Part shown: in pieces, positions 20,315-32,576 of the stretch
Layout of the letters: the number at the start of each line of letters is the position of its first letter
Position numbering within the stretch: position 1 is the stretch's first letter
DNA from: Beroe forskalii
Taxonomy: Eukaryota > Ctenophora > Nuda > Beroida > Beroidae
Direction: 5' to 3'
Length of the DNA: 64,000 nt
Assembly: GCA_011033025.1 (NCBI GenBank)
Contig: WFMF01000048.1
Span: forward strand, 682,001 to 746,000
Program-made: the position numbers and the translations under genes
Notes under the pieces: model-generated
The model's input: the letters and a program-made list of their open reading frames with translations, nothing else
What the model was told of the DNA's origin: nothing
The model's database searches: none

Positions 20315-22231
20315 GGATGAAGCCCAAAAAAAACCAAGCCCCACCCTACTTTTCCGATTCTTGGGCTAGGTTTTTTTTGGTTTTTTTAGGTTTTTTTTGT
20401 TTTTTTTTTGGGTTACATTTTATTAATTTCTAGCACCTTTCCAAACGATTTTTAGGTTAAAATTCGATTGTTTTATGATGTCAACCACATGACTGTAGAT
20501 CCACAGGAGCTTGGTATGTAGCCTAAACGACCTATAATTGTGCAAGTTACTGAATATAATTGAATATTTTCACTCATCTAGTCGTTCTGAAATTGGTCCT
20601 TAACTCCTTACACTGGAGTCTGGTGGGTACTTTTTCCAGGTCAGGTCCAATCGAGCTTAGCCTAAGGGGTCATATTACTGTTCTAGAACCTAAATGTTTA
20701 TCAAAAGCTGTTTGAACATGGTTCTTATTATAGAGTTATGAGCTTATCTGAGCTTCTTGTCAATTGTATTTTACGTACATACTTAGGCTGATCCTCAGCT
20801 TTATTGGTCCTGCTTTATTGAGTCCTGGAAGACCTTTTTTTGGGCCTAGCATTCCTCCTGCTGAACCAAGACAATCATATCCTAACACTACCTGACTGAG
20901 TGACCCTAACCCCTGGGGATACTTTACAGAACCTTTTCTGGCCCTTAATTTTGAGCATATTATAACTAAAGGCATATACATCGCAACATTATTACCAGAA
21001 GGTGCAGCGCTAGCCCTGTATGGAGCCCTACGGTTTTCAGTTCCTTGTTTAATGAGCCATGCAGCTAGGACATCCACCACATTCAGCCAGGCAAGAGTCT
21101 TGCCTGGCTGAATGTGGTGGATGTCCAAGCTGCATGGCTCATTAAAGACATGTAGGTTCTCTCCACTCCAGCATGGACATAAGTTGCATATTATATACCG
21201 CCAGCACACAGGAAATATTTCTTTTTGCTTTGGAGGGTAGGTGAATCGAGGGTGAAACTGCACTTGGCAAACCCTTACCAACCCCAGAGAAAATTTGACT
21301 GACCTTTTCCTGATACCTATTTGACGTTTCACTTACCCTAGCAAGAAGTTAAAACCTGAGTGACCTTCTTGCCTCTTCTGACTGCAATAGTGGTCCCTTC
21401 ATGACCATTGGCTGACTTCATGCTGAACCTTGGCTGTCCCTTAATAACAACTGAATGAGTGATTATCTGATGTCTTGATTGTCCTCACTCAACTTCTTCC
21501 CTCAAAAGCCTTTTGATCCCATAGAAGCATGGCGACCCGTTTGTTAACCTTGTCTAACTCCTGGCTCCTTCTGACCATTACCTTGATATTGGACAATCAT
21601 AAGTGACTGTCTCCCTGGCGACCCTTGGCTATCCTTTGAAATGGTGACTTTTCCAGTGCAAAACACCTTGTTGATCTCAGATGACACTAGTCTGAACTTT
21701 ATCAGCCATGAGCAAACCAGTGAGCCCTAAGAAACCCCCTGGTTCACTAGCACTTGGCAGTTTGCAGGGCCCCTATGTCCTTATTTCAGCACTGAGTGGC
21801 CCCCTGGCCTGGTGATTCAAGTCTGACCAGTGGTCAGTGACCACTATTAATAATTAACCCCCTGCTGATCATGCTGGCTGACCCTCGGCAACTCTTGAGC
21901 AGTGCTTTGCTGATAGTTCACTAAAACAATGCCTTAATGTACTGATTATGTCATATAAAACACCACAAATCACCCAAAACATCGATAAAACTAACGAATA
22001 TTGTTTGAAACTATTGTAATATCAATAACAACACATTAATAGCATCAACAATCCATATTGGCATGAAAAAGTCAAAATTTTTGAAAAAACCTAACCAAAA
22101 AAACCAAAAAACCAAAAACCAAAAAAACCAAAAAAACCAAAAAAAACCAAAAAAACCAAAAAAACCAAGGCCCACCCTACTTTTCCGATTCTTGGGCTAG
22201 GTTTTTTGGTTTTTTGGTTTTTGGGCTTCAT
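20315..22231. mobile_element. 1.9 kb element with GGATGAAGCCC ends and CAAAAAAAC low complexity
   Basis: Perfect inverted ends GGATGAAGCCCAAAAA and TTTTTGGGCTTCATCC bound the region. Just inside each end is the same 28-base phrase in direct orientation, containing CACCCTACTTTTCCGATTCT (20342 and 22173). It is embedded in CAAAAAA/GTTTTTT runs. The ends could be read as TG...CA of an LTR behind a purine tract, but no second copy exists and the inverted repeats extend beyond TG/CA. No flanking target duplication was found. No coding frame is convincing. Confidence 0.55.
21050..21144. repeat. Near-perfect 95-base hairpin
   Basis: Arms of about 47 bases meet with almost no loop (GGCAAGAGTCTTGCC at the centre). 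One offset (AGG versus CCA, near 21067 and 21126) breaks the pairing. The segment leading into the left arm resembles 35712-35765, so part of this is a dispersed repeat. Confidence 0.7.
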
Positions 22232-22515
22232 CCTGAACTGTTATAAGCATGTGAGCTGAGCTTTAATGAGCTCAAGATATTTACATTTTATAATTTTATA
22301 TTGAAATTGATTTCAAGGATATGCATTATTAACAGTTTGGTCCATGCTTTTGACCATTTTTTTTAAACTTTTATTTGGGAAAGTATTTTTTTTACAGATT
22401 TTGCATGAATCTTTATATGACAGTTGAGATCACGCTGCATTCCCCGCGCCACGTTTATATAGTAAGTAGCCATTTCTCCACTTTATTTAAGTACTTTAAT
22501 TCGACGCTCGAATTA

Positions 22516-22735
22516 AAATGCCCTGGAGCTCTTCCATGAAATAATCGCCTAAGAGTACTCGTAACTCCTACGAACATGGTACCCGATTTACGAATACTCT
22601 CCAAAAGTGTCCATGAAACACTCGGACCCTGTTTAAATGATCCTGAAATATCACGCGCACTGTCCACGAACATTGATTTACGAATACTCTCTAAACATGT
22701 GACAATGTCACGTGTAATGAACACCAACCAATAGG
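22516..22735. repeat. Repeat related to the 23.6-24.6 kb foldback
   Basis: It starts GGAGCTCTTCCATGAAA and contains TACGAATACTCTC and GTCCATGAAAC phrases. These are shared with the centre of the foldback at 24.1 kb and with the end of the 32.08-32.58 kb element. Boundaries are approximate. Confidence 0.4.
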
Positions 22736-23426
22736 GTGTAGGTATTTCTCACGCGGATTTGAGAGCGGGATGCTCTCCTCTCGTACCTTGGCACCTCATT
22801 ATTCCTTATATGGAAACTTGTTGTTGTATCAATGTTTCAGTGTTCCGTACTATGAATTGAGTGTAGCGATTTCATTACCTATTTCAGTGTTCGTTTGTGT
22901 ATAGTTTGCTGTTTGGAACCGCGTCAAGCTGCTTTGAGTTCTCTTTTTCTTCAGTGTTGTGTGTACCATATTTACCCTCTTTATTTACCTAACACCCGTT
23001 TACCCATATACCTTTTTTCAGATTCTCTTCTCTCATTTACCGTATCTTTTAAATTGAATTGAATTGCAGACTATTTGATCGAGTTTTTTTCATAGCCATA
23101 TTGCTATATTACAATACATAGAGTGACACAGGCCTATCGTGACCATTTTGGGATACTTTCCGAGAGGGATGTATCCGGTTTTAACCCGAGCTCGTAGGGC
23201 GAGGGTCTAAACGGATATGAAGTAGGTGCGTCCGACATTTTTGACACTAGTCTTTAGTACTGAATCGTATTTGTATGTACACATCATGATGAGATGGTAA
23301 ATTGTCATTAATGATTTGGTATAAAGCACAAATTATGAATTCGGTGGGTACAACTTTTTGTTTAATTTGATTTCATGCTTCCTTTCACTTGATTGTGCTA
23401 CGTAGACGATCAATAAAGTCGTTTTC

Positions 23427-23540
23427 TGCTTGATCGATGCTGTACATTTCTAGGACTATAAATAATAATATAATAATCGATCTGCTTGATCGATGCTGTA
23501 CATTTCTAGGACTATAAATAATAATATAATAATATTTTTT
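23427..23540. repeat. Two-copy tandem duplication, 57-base unit
   Basis: CTGCTTGATCGATGCTGTAC and the following bases up to AATAATATAATAAT are present twice in direct order with no visible difference. Confidence 0.8.
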
Positions 23541-23610
23541 TATAAGGAGTTGTATTCCCTTCTCCAATCTCCATACTTACTTTGCCTCACAATAATGGAA
23601 TACGTGTGAA

Positions 23611-24640
23611 TAATCATCGGTGGCTCGATAGATCAATCTTGTATTACGTCATCGATTGATAAGTACTGAAAATTTATTGGAAGGAGAAAAGCATCTACCA
23701 AATACTCAAAATGAATCACTATCAGTGAACTTGAAGATTCGTTAGGTAGTGACAAGTGAATGTAAACAAGAGTGTAACAGTCTGAAAGGATGCTTTTATT
23801 TATTTCCATTCGAAAAAATCAACAATTCAGCTTTATTTATTCAATGTCATATACGAGTTGGTACACGCTCATTTCAGTGAGAGCAGCTAAGAGTATTCGT
23901 AAGACCCCTCTCAGTGGTCGTAAGATTTTTCGTAACTTGGCACACTTTACAGTACACTTACGAGTGAATTCCGACTTACGAACACTGCGTGAGGGGTCAC
24001 GGACTCCAAAGCAGTGAATCCATACGAAAGGCTTTTAGGGAGTATTCGTAAAACACTGTACTCGTAAATCAATGCACTTACGAACAAGGTCGAGTTTCAT
24101 GGACAAAATTTTTGGAGAGCATTCGTAACTACCCAAAAATATCAGGTGACAGTGTTCTTAAGAATACAAAACGTGTTCATGGAAGAGCCCCAGGGGCTCT
24201 TACGAACACGTTTTTATTCTTAAAGCCTTGTATTTCTGGTGGATTCACTGCTTTTGAGTCCGTGACCCCTCACGCAGTGTTCGTAAGTCAGAATTCACTG
24301 GCGTATACTCAAAGTGTGCCAAGTTACGAAAATTCTACGACCACTCGAGAGGGGTCTTACGAATACTCTTAGCTGCTCACTGAAATGAGCGTGTACCAAC
24401 TCGTATATAACATTGAATAACTAAAGCTGAGTTGTCGAATTTTCGAATGGAAATAAATATAAGCATCCTTTCAGACTGTTACACTCTTGTTTACATTCAC
24501 TAGTCACTATATAACGAATCTTCAAGTTCACTGATTCATTTTGAGTATTTGGTAGATGTTTTTTCTCCTTCCAATAGCTTTTCAGTACTTATCAATCGAT
24601 GACGTAATACAAGATTGATCTATCGAGCCACCGATGATTA
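23611..24640. mobile_element. Foldback (snapback) element
   Basis: The sequence from TAATCATCGGTGGCTCGATA inward for about 430 bases recurs inverted up to 24640, with scattered differences and small indels. The centre (24060-24215) contains a smaller hairpin with CAGGGGCTCTTACGAACACG. The paired short frames inside are mirror artefacts. There is no transposase frame. Confidence 0.75.
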
Positions 24641-26539
24641 CTACTACTAAATAGTCTAGTGACTTAGTTCAAAATTTAGAAGGTACCTGCAAATTGTGAT
24701 ACCCTTTAATGACCGGTTGTAGAAGTTAGTTCAGACCATATACAATCGTGTTTCGACGTGATCCAAAATTTCTGAGCTTGGGAACATGTCCAGATGACCA
24801 CGCCCATTTTGAGCGTGGGAAAATTCAATAATTGCCTCTTGAAAATATTTTATGACTCCAAATATCATGTTAGGTGTCTAAACCCATGTTTTTTGGGGCG
24901 CTGAATCGTTTGGAAGGGTTATTTGGAGGCTCAAAAGCCCATATGAGGCAGTAGTGACCACGCCCACTTAGACCGTGGGAATTTTTTTTACAGATTTTTG
25001 AAATCTGTAGTTCTTAATCATCATTTCATAGCATGTTGGGTGTCAAAAGTTATGTTTTTTTGGGCGCTGGATCGATTGGAATGGTTATTTGGAGGCTCAG
25101 ATACTCATATGAGGCAGTAGCGACCACGCCCATTTTTGACCGTGGGAATTTTTTACAGATTTTTGAAATCTGTAGTTTTTAATCATTTCATAGCATGTTG
25201 GGTGTCAAAAGTTATGTTTTTTGGGACGCTGGATCGATTGGAATGGTTATTTGGGGGCTCAGACACTCATATGAGGCAGTAGCGACCACGCCCATTTTTG
25301 ACTGTGGGAATTTTTGGGCAATTTAAGTATTTATGAATCATATTGTTTTTTGTTTTCTGAACTAGGGCATATTAGGTGTCAAAACCCTTGATTTTGGGGG
25401 CTTCAGAGTCGATTGGAAGGGTTCATTGAGGTCACAGATACACAGTAACCACGCCCATTTTTGACTACAGGAATTTTTGTAAATTTATGGATCACATGGT
25501 TTTTGTCCAAACTAGGGCATGTTTGGTGTCTTAATTTGATTACAACTCTCTTTTTCAGTTACGTGTCAGCTACATTGTCAAACTTCAATTTTTGGGGTGC
25601 TGGATCGATTGTAAGGGTTATTTTTGGTCCCTAACAGTCCCATTTGGCCTTAGCGGCCACGCCGACTTTGGCTTTGGGACTGTTTGTCCCATTCATGGAT
25701 CACATAGCTTCACCTTACAGTATTTGGTTCTAAACCCATGGTTATGGCTTGGGCGAGTAATTGATTTTAATTACTATTTTTGGTCGCTGATCCCCTAAGT
25801 GACTCCATTGAACACGCATATTTTTGCGCATGACAATTTTAATCTCCTGGCTTAGGTAAGGGCCAAGCTACCCATTGCATTTTTGTTGGAATATACCTAT
25901 TGTTTTGTGATTTTGTATAGATGCATAGATTGGAAGGGTTATTCTCGGCCCCAGTGGCTCCAAAGCAGCTTCTGGAGTTCAGGGCCATGCCACTCTTCAC
26001 TCTGGGATTCTTTTGGATTATGTGAGCATGTGATACTCGGTCATTCGGTCAAACTGAAGTGCTTTTAAAGGGGCATATTAGGTCTTAGGTACGTACCTGA
26101 TGCTATAGGAGCCACACAAAGCTATGGTCGTGGTAATAAACTTATAAACTTGGTCTCTGAATCGATAAGGGAATGGTTATATATGGGGTCTCAGAATATA
26201 AGCCGATAATGACATTTTTCTAAGTTTCTATAAGCTGAGACCAAAGAACACCTGGTTGGCATAAAGTCCAACTGGTGAATTTTATACCGACATCTGACAA
26301 AATGCGGACATGAAACTTATGCCTTAAATATGTATGCCTCTCATTATCGGTAACAAATTTTGGCTGCTACTCGTCACACTGCACTGGCCACTGCACTGTG
26401 TAGCGTGCATGATGGGCTCACAGGTGCGCCGGACTGGTCAGGTTAGGCCTTAGGGATATAATGTCACTGTGTCAATGATAGGTCAGACTTGTGTAAGGGA
26501 AACGAACGACTGATATTAGTGTTAGCTAAGACTGGTCAG

Positions 26540-26870
26540 TGGTCACTGGTGTCAGTGATACAGCAGGCTAGTGTCAGTTATACGCCAGACTGGTGTTAGT
26601 TATACGCCAGACTGGTGTTAGTTATACGCCAGACTGGTGTCAGTGATGCGGCAGACTGGTATCTGTGATGCGGCATACTGATGTCAGTGATAATTCAGAT
26701 CAGTGTCAGTGATACGTCAGATTGGTATCAGAGATACGCCAGACTGGTGTCAGCAATACGTTAGACTGGTCATTCGTATCAGTGATACGACAGAGTACAG
26801 ACTGATGTCAGTCATACGACAGACTGATGTCAGTGGTATGCCAAAGTGGTTTCAGTGTTACGTCCGGAGC
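26540..26870. repeat. Minisatellite, GATACGCCAGACTGGTGTCA unit
   Basis: About a dozen imperfect copies of a 22-24-base unit. The unit drifts at both ends and grades into single-copy sequence. Confidence 0.7.
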
Positions 26871-27889
26871 TGTTGGGGTATTTGGGCCAGTGCGTCATCT
26901 TTGAACCTTTCACGATTCCATGGACAGTAAACAGCTGTGTACGGTATAGATCAGTATAAGTACTTACATATAGATTAGGATAAGTATTGAGGGACCTACT
27001 TTGACAAGCTGCTTCTGGGTGGTAGGGATAATGAGGTGTCTGTTGCTCTTTGCCTGGTTCTCCTGAGCAAAGGACATCCTGAGCAAGGGAAATCCTGAGC
27101 AAGGGACATCTTAAGCAAGGGACACATTTTGAAACTGGTTCACCACACTTCATTTATTTCAATGTTTCACTCTGATGATCTCATTCTCAATCACAGCGCC
27201 ATAGATCATCAATCACATCGTTCATTTTTCAAGTGACATACGACATGCTGTCCACCAGGCTCGATACTGCCTGATATCAATATCGGATAAGACACAACAA
27301 TTCAATAAACCAAACAGCAGTCTAGCAGTAGAGCAGTAATGATTAACTTGTTAGCAATATGATTGACTTATGGCTATATGCCAACTTGGCATTTGGACCA
27401 AAAACGGACTTTATGCCGACAGATCTGATATGTATTGTTTATATGCGAATATTTCTCTATTTCTAAACATCTAGTGTCGGAATTAAGTCCAGGTACCTTT
27501 CAACGACATTCACACTATCATTAAATGAAAGTAAGGGTATTCGGATCCAAAAATTTGAAAAACATCTCAAAGCCAAAAACTGATGAATTAGCCCTTAAAC
27601 ATGAGCTGCGGTGAGTGTTGCATCAGTAGAGCTGCATGCACATGGGAGTATCACAGACTTCAAATAACCCTTGCAATCGATTTAGCACCCCAAAAAAACA
27701 TGGGTTAAGACTTTTAGACGCCTAACATGCCCTAGTGTAGAAAAGATTATGATCCAAAAATTGACCAAAAATCCCAATTTCAAAAGTTGGCGTGGTTGCT
27801 ACAGTCACATGGGTGTATCTGTGACCTCAATGAACCCTTCCAATCGACTCTGAAGCCCCCCAAAAAACAAGGGTTTTGACGGGCATAGA

Positions 27890-28240
27890 TCAGAACAGCA
27901 ACGCCACGAAGACGCCACGGTAGCGCCACGGTGACGCCACGGTAACGCCACGGTGACGCCACGGTGACGCCACGAGGACGCCACTGCGGCGCCACGGTGA
28001 AGCCACGAAGACGCCACGATGAAGCCACGAAGACGCCATGGCAGTGCCACGGTGACGCCACAGTAGTGCCACTGTGAAGCCACGAGGACGCCACGAGGAA
28101 GCCACCTAGGCGCCGGGGCAGTGCCATGGTGAAGCCACCGTGATGCCACGAGAAGGCCACTGTGACGCTGGCCTGGAAACGCCACGAAAAAGCCACGGTA
28201 GAGCTACCGTGAAGCCACGACAGCGCCACTGTTGTGCCAG
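27890..28240. repeat. Minisatellite, GCCACGGTGAC unit
   Basis: Roughly 25-30 copies of an 11-12-base unit (GCCACGGTGAC, GCCACGAAGAC and similar). Long frames on the minus strand (for example 27780-28229) are produced by the repeat and are not genes. Confidence 0.8.
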
Positions 28241-28528
28241 GGATAATTTCGATGCTGTTTCATCATCTGACCCGTCACCTTACCGGATCTCAAGGTCGAC
28301 ATGGGTGTCATGAAACATTGATATGTGAGTCATGGTATATGATCTACCTATTGTGGGCGAGTTGTGAGCCATGATGTGACCCCATTGATTGAAACGTCAT
28401 GATGACGACAACCTCTTAGAAACCTCTTAACGTCAGTATAAAATGCGCTACCTGCCATGTAAGGTATCGCATTGTTTCAATTGTATCTACTCCAACGATA
28501 TAACTACATCTACTACGACAGAATCCGG

Positions 28529-28974
28529 ATGTCTTCCTCCACCAACAACAGCAGCTCCTTGATTCCAGATCGACCGTCTATCATCTCCTGTGAAGACTGC
28601 TCTTCCTTCGACTCCCTGACGGCGACCTTGGCACCTCCGTCACTTTCAGACATTGTGCCGTGCACAAGGCAAACTTCAGAGCCCCTCCAGTTACCAGCAA
28701 CCCTTCTGCCCCTCCTCCTCAGCCCCCCACCATCCAGACTGCTACAATGAGACTGCACCAGAACCGCAGACCGGCCACTCAAATTCAGAACCCCCCTCCT
28801 GCTCCTGTGGTCGTGCCTACTCGGAACCACCGCCCTACTTCAACTCATGCTGCCCTGGAGGTCTATCAGAAGGTTCTCTCCCTCACCCAGGACCCAGATC
28901 ATCCTAGATCTCAGGATCAAGCCATCGCGGCGTGGCCGCTAAGGCCAAATGGGACTGTTAGGGACCAAAAATAA
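28529..28974 (+). other. Ser/Pro-rich short frames, function unknown
   Basis: Two overlapping + frames (28529-28750 and 28660-28974) encode low-complexity Ser, Thr and Pro-rich peptides. They are the only non-repetitive coding-like sequence inside the 5.4 kb TIR element. A gag-like or captured fragment is possible. No domain is visible. Confidence 0.3.
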
Positions 28975-30094
28975 CCCTTACAATCGATCCAGCACCCCAA
29001 AAATTGAAGTTTGACAATGTAGCTGACACGTAACTGAAAAAGAGAGTTGTAATCAAATTAAGACACCAAACATGCCCTAGTTTGGACAAAAACCATGTGA
29101 TCCATAAATTTACAAAAATTCCTGTAGTCAAAAATGGGCGTGGTTACTGTGTATCTGTGACCTCAATGAACCCTTCCAATCGACTCTGAAGCCCCCAAAA
29201 TCAAGGGTTTTGACACCTAACATGCCCTAGTTCAGAAAACAAAGAACAATATGATTCATAAATACTTAAATTGCCCAAAAATTCCGCAGTCAAAAGTGGG
29301 CGTGGTCGCTACTGCCTCATATGAGTATCTGGGCCTCCAAAAAACCATTCCAATCGATCCAGCGTCCCAAAACACATAACTTTTGACAACTAATATGCTC
29401 TGAAATGATTAAAAACTACAGATTTCAAAAATTTGTAAAAATTCCCACGGTCAAAAGTGGGCGTGGTCGCTACTGCCTCATATGAGTATCTGAGCCTCCA
29501 AATACCCAATCCAATCGATCCAGCGTCCCAAAAAACATAACTTTTGACACCCAACATGCTATGAAATGATTTAAAACTACAGATTTCAAAAATCTGTAAA
29601 AAATTCCCACGGTCAAAAGTGGGCTTGGTCGCTACTGCCTCATATGAGTATCTGAGCCTCCAAATAACCATTCCAATCGATCCAGCGTCCAAAAAAACAT
29701 AACTTTTGACCCCCAACATGCTATGAAATGATTAAGAACTACAGATTTCAAAAATCTTCAAGAAATTCCCACGGTCAAAGTGGGTGTGGTCGCTACTGCC
29801 TCATATGAGCATCTGAGCCCCCAAATAACCCTTCCAAACGATTCAGCGCCCCAAAAAACATGGGTTTAGACGCCTAACATGATATTTGGAGTCCTAAAAT
29901 ATTTTCAAGAGGCAATTATTGAATTTTCCCACGCTCAAAATGGGCGTGGTCATTTGGACATGTTCCCAAGCTCAGAAATTTTGGATCACGTCGGGATATC
30001 ATTTCTAATGTTCTAAACCAACTTTTAGAGTTTTAGAACCGGTCATTAAAGGGTATCACAATTTGCACCGAATTTGTACTAAGTCACCAGACTA

Positions 30095-32079
30095 TAATAG
30101 CAAATAGACCATTCAGATGGTTGTATCTGACATTTGTGATATCAGATATCATCTGATTTGTCCATTAATGGTATCACACACGTGATAGGCTCTCAAAAAT
30201 GCAAGCAATTTGCCAATTTCTTATACGCTAAGTATAATACCAGTTGACTGAGCACTAAAATGAGTATATTATGAGGATATTATCCTCATATTATCAACAT
30301 GACATCAAGTAAAGATGTTGCAGTTTCCTCACAATTGAGAGTATTTATGTTATGTGTTGTAGCTTTTGCCCCAGTATCACAATATATATTGCCATTAATT
30401 TCAACTTTTATTTTCTCATTCTTTACATTTTCATTTTAATGACTATATTGTGCTGCTGAGGGACTTTTTAATTAAACTTTTACTTAAATTATTTCTTTGA
30501 CCTGGGATTGTCACTAAAATGCAGCCTGACCTTGGCAAGTCAATAAAATGCAGCTTTATGTTTTTGTAAATAAGTTAAATACTCTTTTTATTCTTAACAG
30601 TATGCACTTTATTGAGGGTGTTATGCAATTAACTAACCTATTTATTTTCAGCATATTATTTGATATATTATAATTATTTCCTTAATGGGTGGCCTTGTTA
30701 ACAGTCTTGATGATTGACTAAGTGCTGTCGCTCAGCACAACCGAGACGTGCCTCTATATGAATTATTGAAAAAAATGTATATTGTAATTGTGCTGTAAAA
30801 TGATATTCAAATTCAAATTCAAATTCAGTTCGCAAACGAATATGGGTATCCCAAGACCCATGCTTCGTGAGCATTTCTATCATCTTCACTGAAGGGACCA
30901 GAAGGGACAAGAATAGCTGAACATATTGATGAACTTTCTGATGGTTTACATGAGATATAGGTACCAATAATTAGCCCTGAAGTACCCACAATCCAGACAA
31001 TAGATTTTTATGCAATACTTTATTTTCCTGCTTACTACCAGCTCATTCATAAAAATAGCTACCTATAAAGCTCAATATCCTGAAACTACAACCCTAAACT
31101 CATAATCTTCGATAATTTGGATGTTTGGATGTCTTTTTGCATTTGAACTGCTATCTATTGCTTTGATGGGCAGTTGTATAACATATGATCATATGCAGAT
31201 ATGCCTCTTGAATTGTAACAATTTGTCACCACTGGTCAAATATGAGCAAAAATTCAATTCAATGTAGCTTTTCTTGTCAAGTAGAGGCTTACCTGAAATA
31301 CCAAATATTTAATCAAGCAGTGGGTAGGTTTTAGCCCATGAATTAGTTTCTGAAAAGTGAGAGCATATCTTTGAATCTTTACTACCACTTAAAACCTGGT
31401 AGGAAAAGCCATTGGAATGATTTAAACTCACAATGAAGTCGATACAAATTCCTAAACCTACAAACATAATCATTACTTCCGATAATTTGGACTTTCGACT
31501 TGAGAAAAATGACATAAAATCAGGATTCAATCCTCTCAGAAATTAGACTAAAACTATTTTGTGACATCAACTGATCCAATAATATAAGAGCCATGCATAG
31601 TCAGCTTAATATTTTCAATTTCTGGTGGCCAATGTCGAAATTTGTTGGAATTATACACATATCACCTGCGTATATTCAAACTTTCAAATAAGCTACTCGC
31701 GTATAGGATTTTTGATGATATCTCGAAAAGTAAAGGTCTTAGAGCCTTGGAAACCTCATCCGCTCAACATAATTCGACCATTGCGGTCATTTTGAGGTGC
31801 TCATGGAGGTCTGTATCTCATTCAGAAGCTGCGATATCCTTTTATGAACATACGCGCCTACGCGCCTGAGGGAAAATTGAAAAAAATCATATTTGCCCCA
31901 CTCAGATTTTGGTAAACTTTTTTCTGTGACCTCATGGGACTCAATATGAACTGATCCATGTGAAATCAGCTTGTTATTTTCGATTTCGGGGGTCAGCCTA
32001 TTTTTATGCAAAAATGTGTTGGACTATAAGTCTGCGTTACACCTCATATTTGATGCGTGAGTCAAACGTGAGCTTAATT
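30095..32079. other. Two kilobases without a recognisable gene
   Basis: Short frames on both strands have no domains. A (AAATTC)-type repeat sits near 30805-30825. This may be remaining 3' sequence of the composite retroelement or an unrecognised nested repeat. Confidence 0.4.
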
Positions 32080-32576
32080 GGGGTCTTCCTAACTCACTAA
32101 GTGCACTTAACTTTCTTCTTAACTTCACTATATTTAGGTGCATCACTAAGAGCGGCTTTATCCTTCTTAACGTCTTCTTAGCGTGATCCTAACTCAGGAA
32201 TGGGATTCAATTTCAATCAAATAATTATTATATCGCCCCACATTATTGAGTTAGAACAGTAAATTGGAAATGTTTTCATAGCAGCGATAGGAAATACTAT
32301 CTTAATTAGCTTATGCTTGGCGTGACACAAAATCAATTATCCTTTCTTGGCCTCTGATTGGCTTGTGCACTATACATGTGATTTGCGTTAGCTTATTCAC
32401 GTGTCACATCCTACAACACTTAAGAAGGGTTTCGTGGACAAGAAAATCCATCTTAAAAACAATATTGGTTAAGAAGAAAAGTTTCATGAACAGTCACAAC
32501 TCGCGTTCCTAAATATGAAAAGTGTTCATAACTTTATGATCACTTTTAATAAGAAGGAAGTTTCGTGGAGGAGCTC
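32080..32576. mobile_element. Probable MITE abutting the 3' LTR
   Basis: The left end GGGGTCTTCCTAACTC and the inverted right end GGAGCTCCTCCACGAAAC are only partly matched. The interior repeats CTTCTTAA phrases. It stops exactly where the 391-base LTR copy starts, so it may have removed or displaced the first 77 bases of that LTR. Confidence 0.45.

Larger units (their letters stand above)
24652..30094. mobile_element. 5.4 kb TIR element with kilobase-long repeat-array termini
   Basis: Terminal TAGTCTAGTGACTTAG and its inverted near-copy CTAAGTCACCAGACTA are followed inward by about 1.1 kb arms (24690-25850 and 28930-30060). Each arm is a series of roughly 150-185-base units containing GACCACGCCCATTTTTGAC and ATGAGGCAGTAG. 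Flanks are consistent with a TA target. The interior holds two minisatellites (26.5-26.9 and 27.9-28.24 kb) and short Ser/Pro-rich frames near 28.5-28.97 kb. I see no transposase, so it is probably a non-autonomous element with multiplied sub-terminal sites. Confidence 0.7.

Noticed and set aside
20317-22229. Solo or 3' LTR (TG...CA behind a purine-rich tract)
   Set aside because: No partner LTR exists upstream of gag, the inverted ends extend past TG/CA to GGATGAAGCCC, and no target duplication is present. It is kept as an unclassified element.
27780-28229. Trp/Arg/His-rich minus frames
   Set aside because: Product of the GCCACGGTGAC minisatellite in all three frames.
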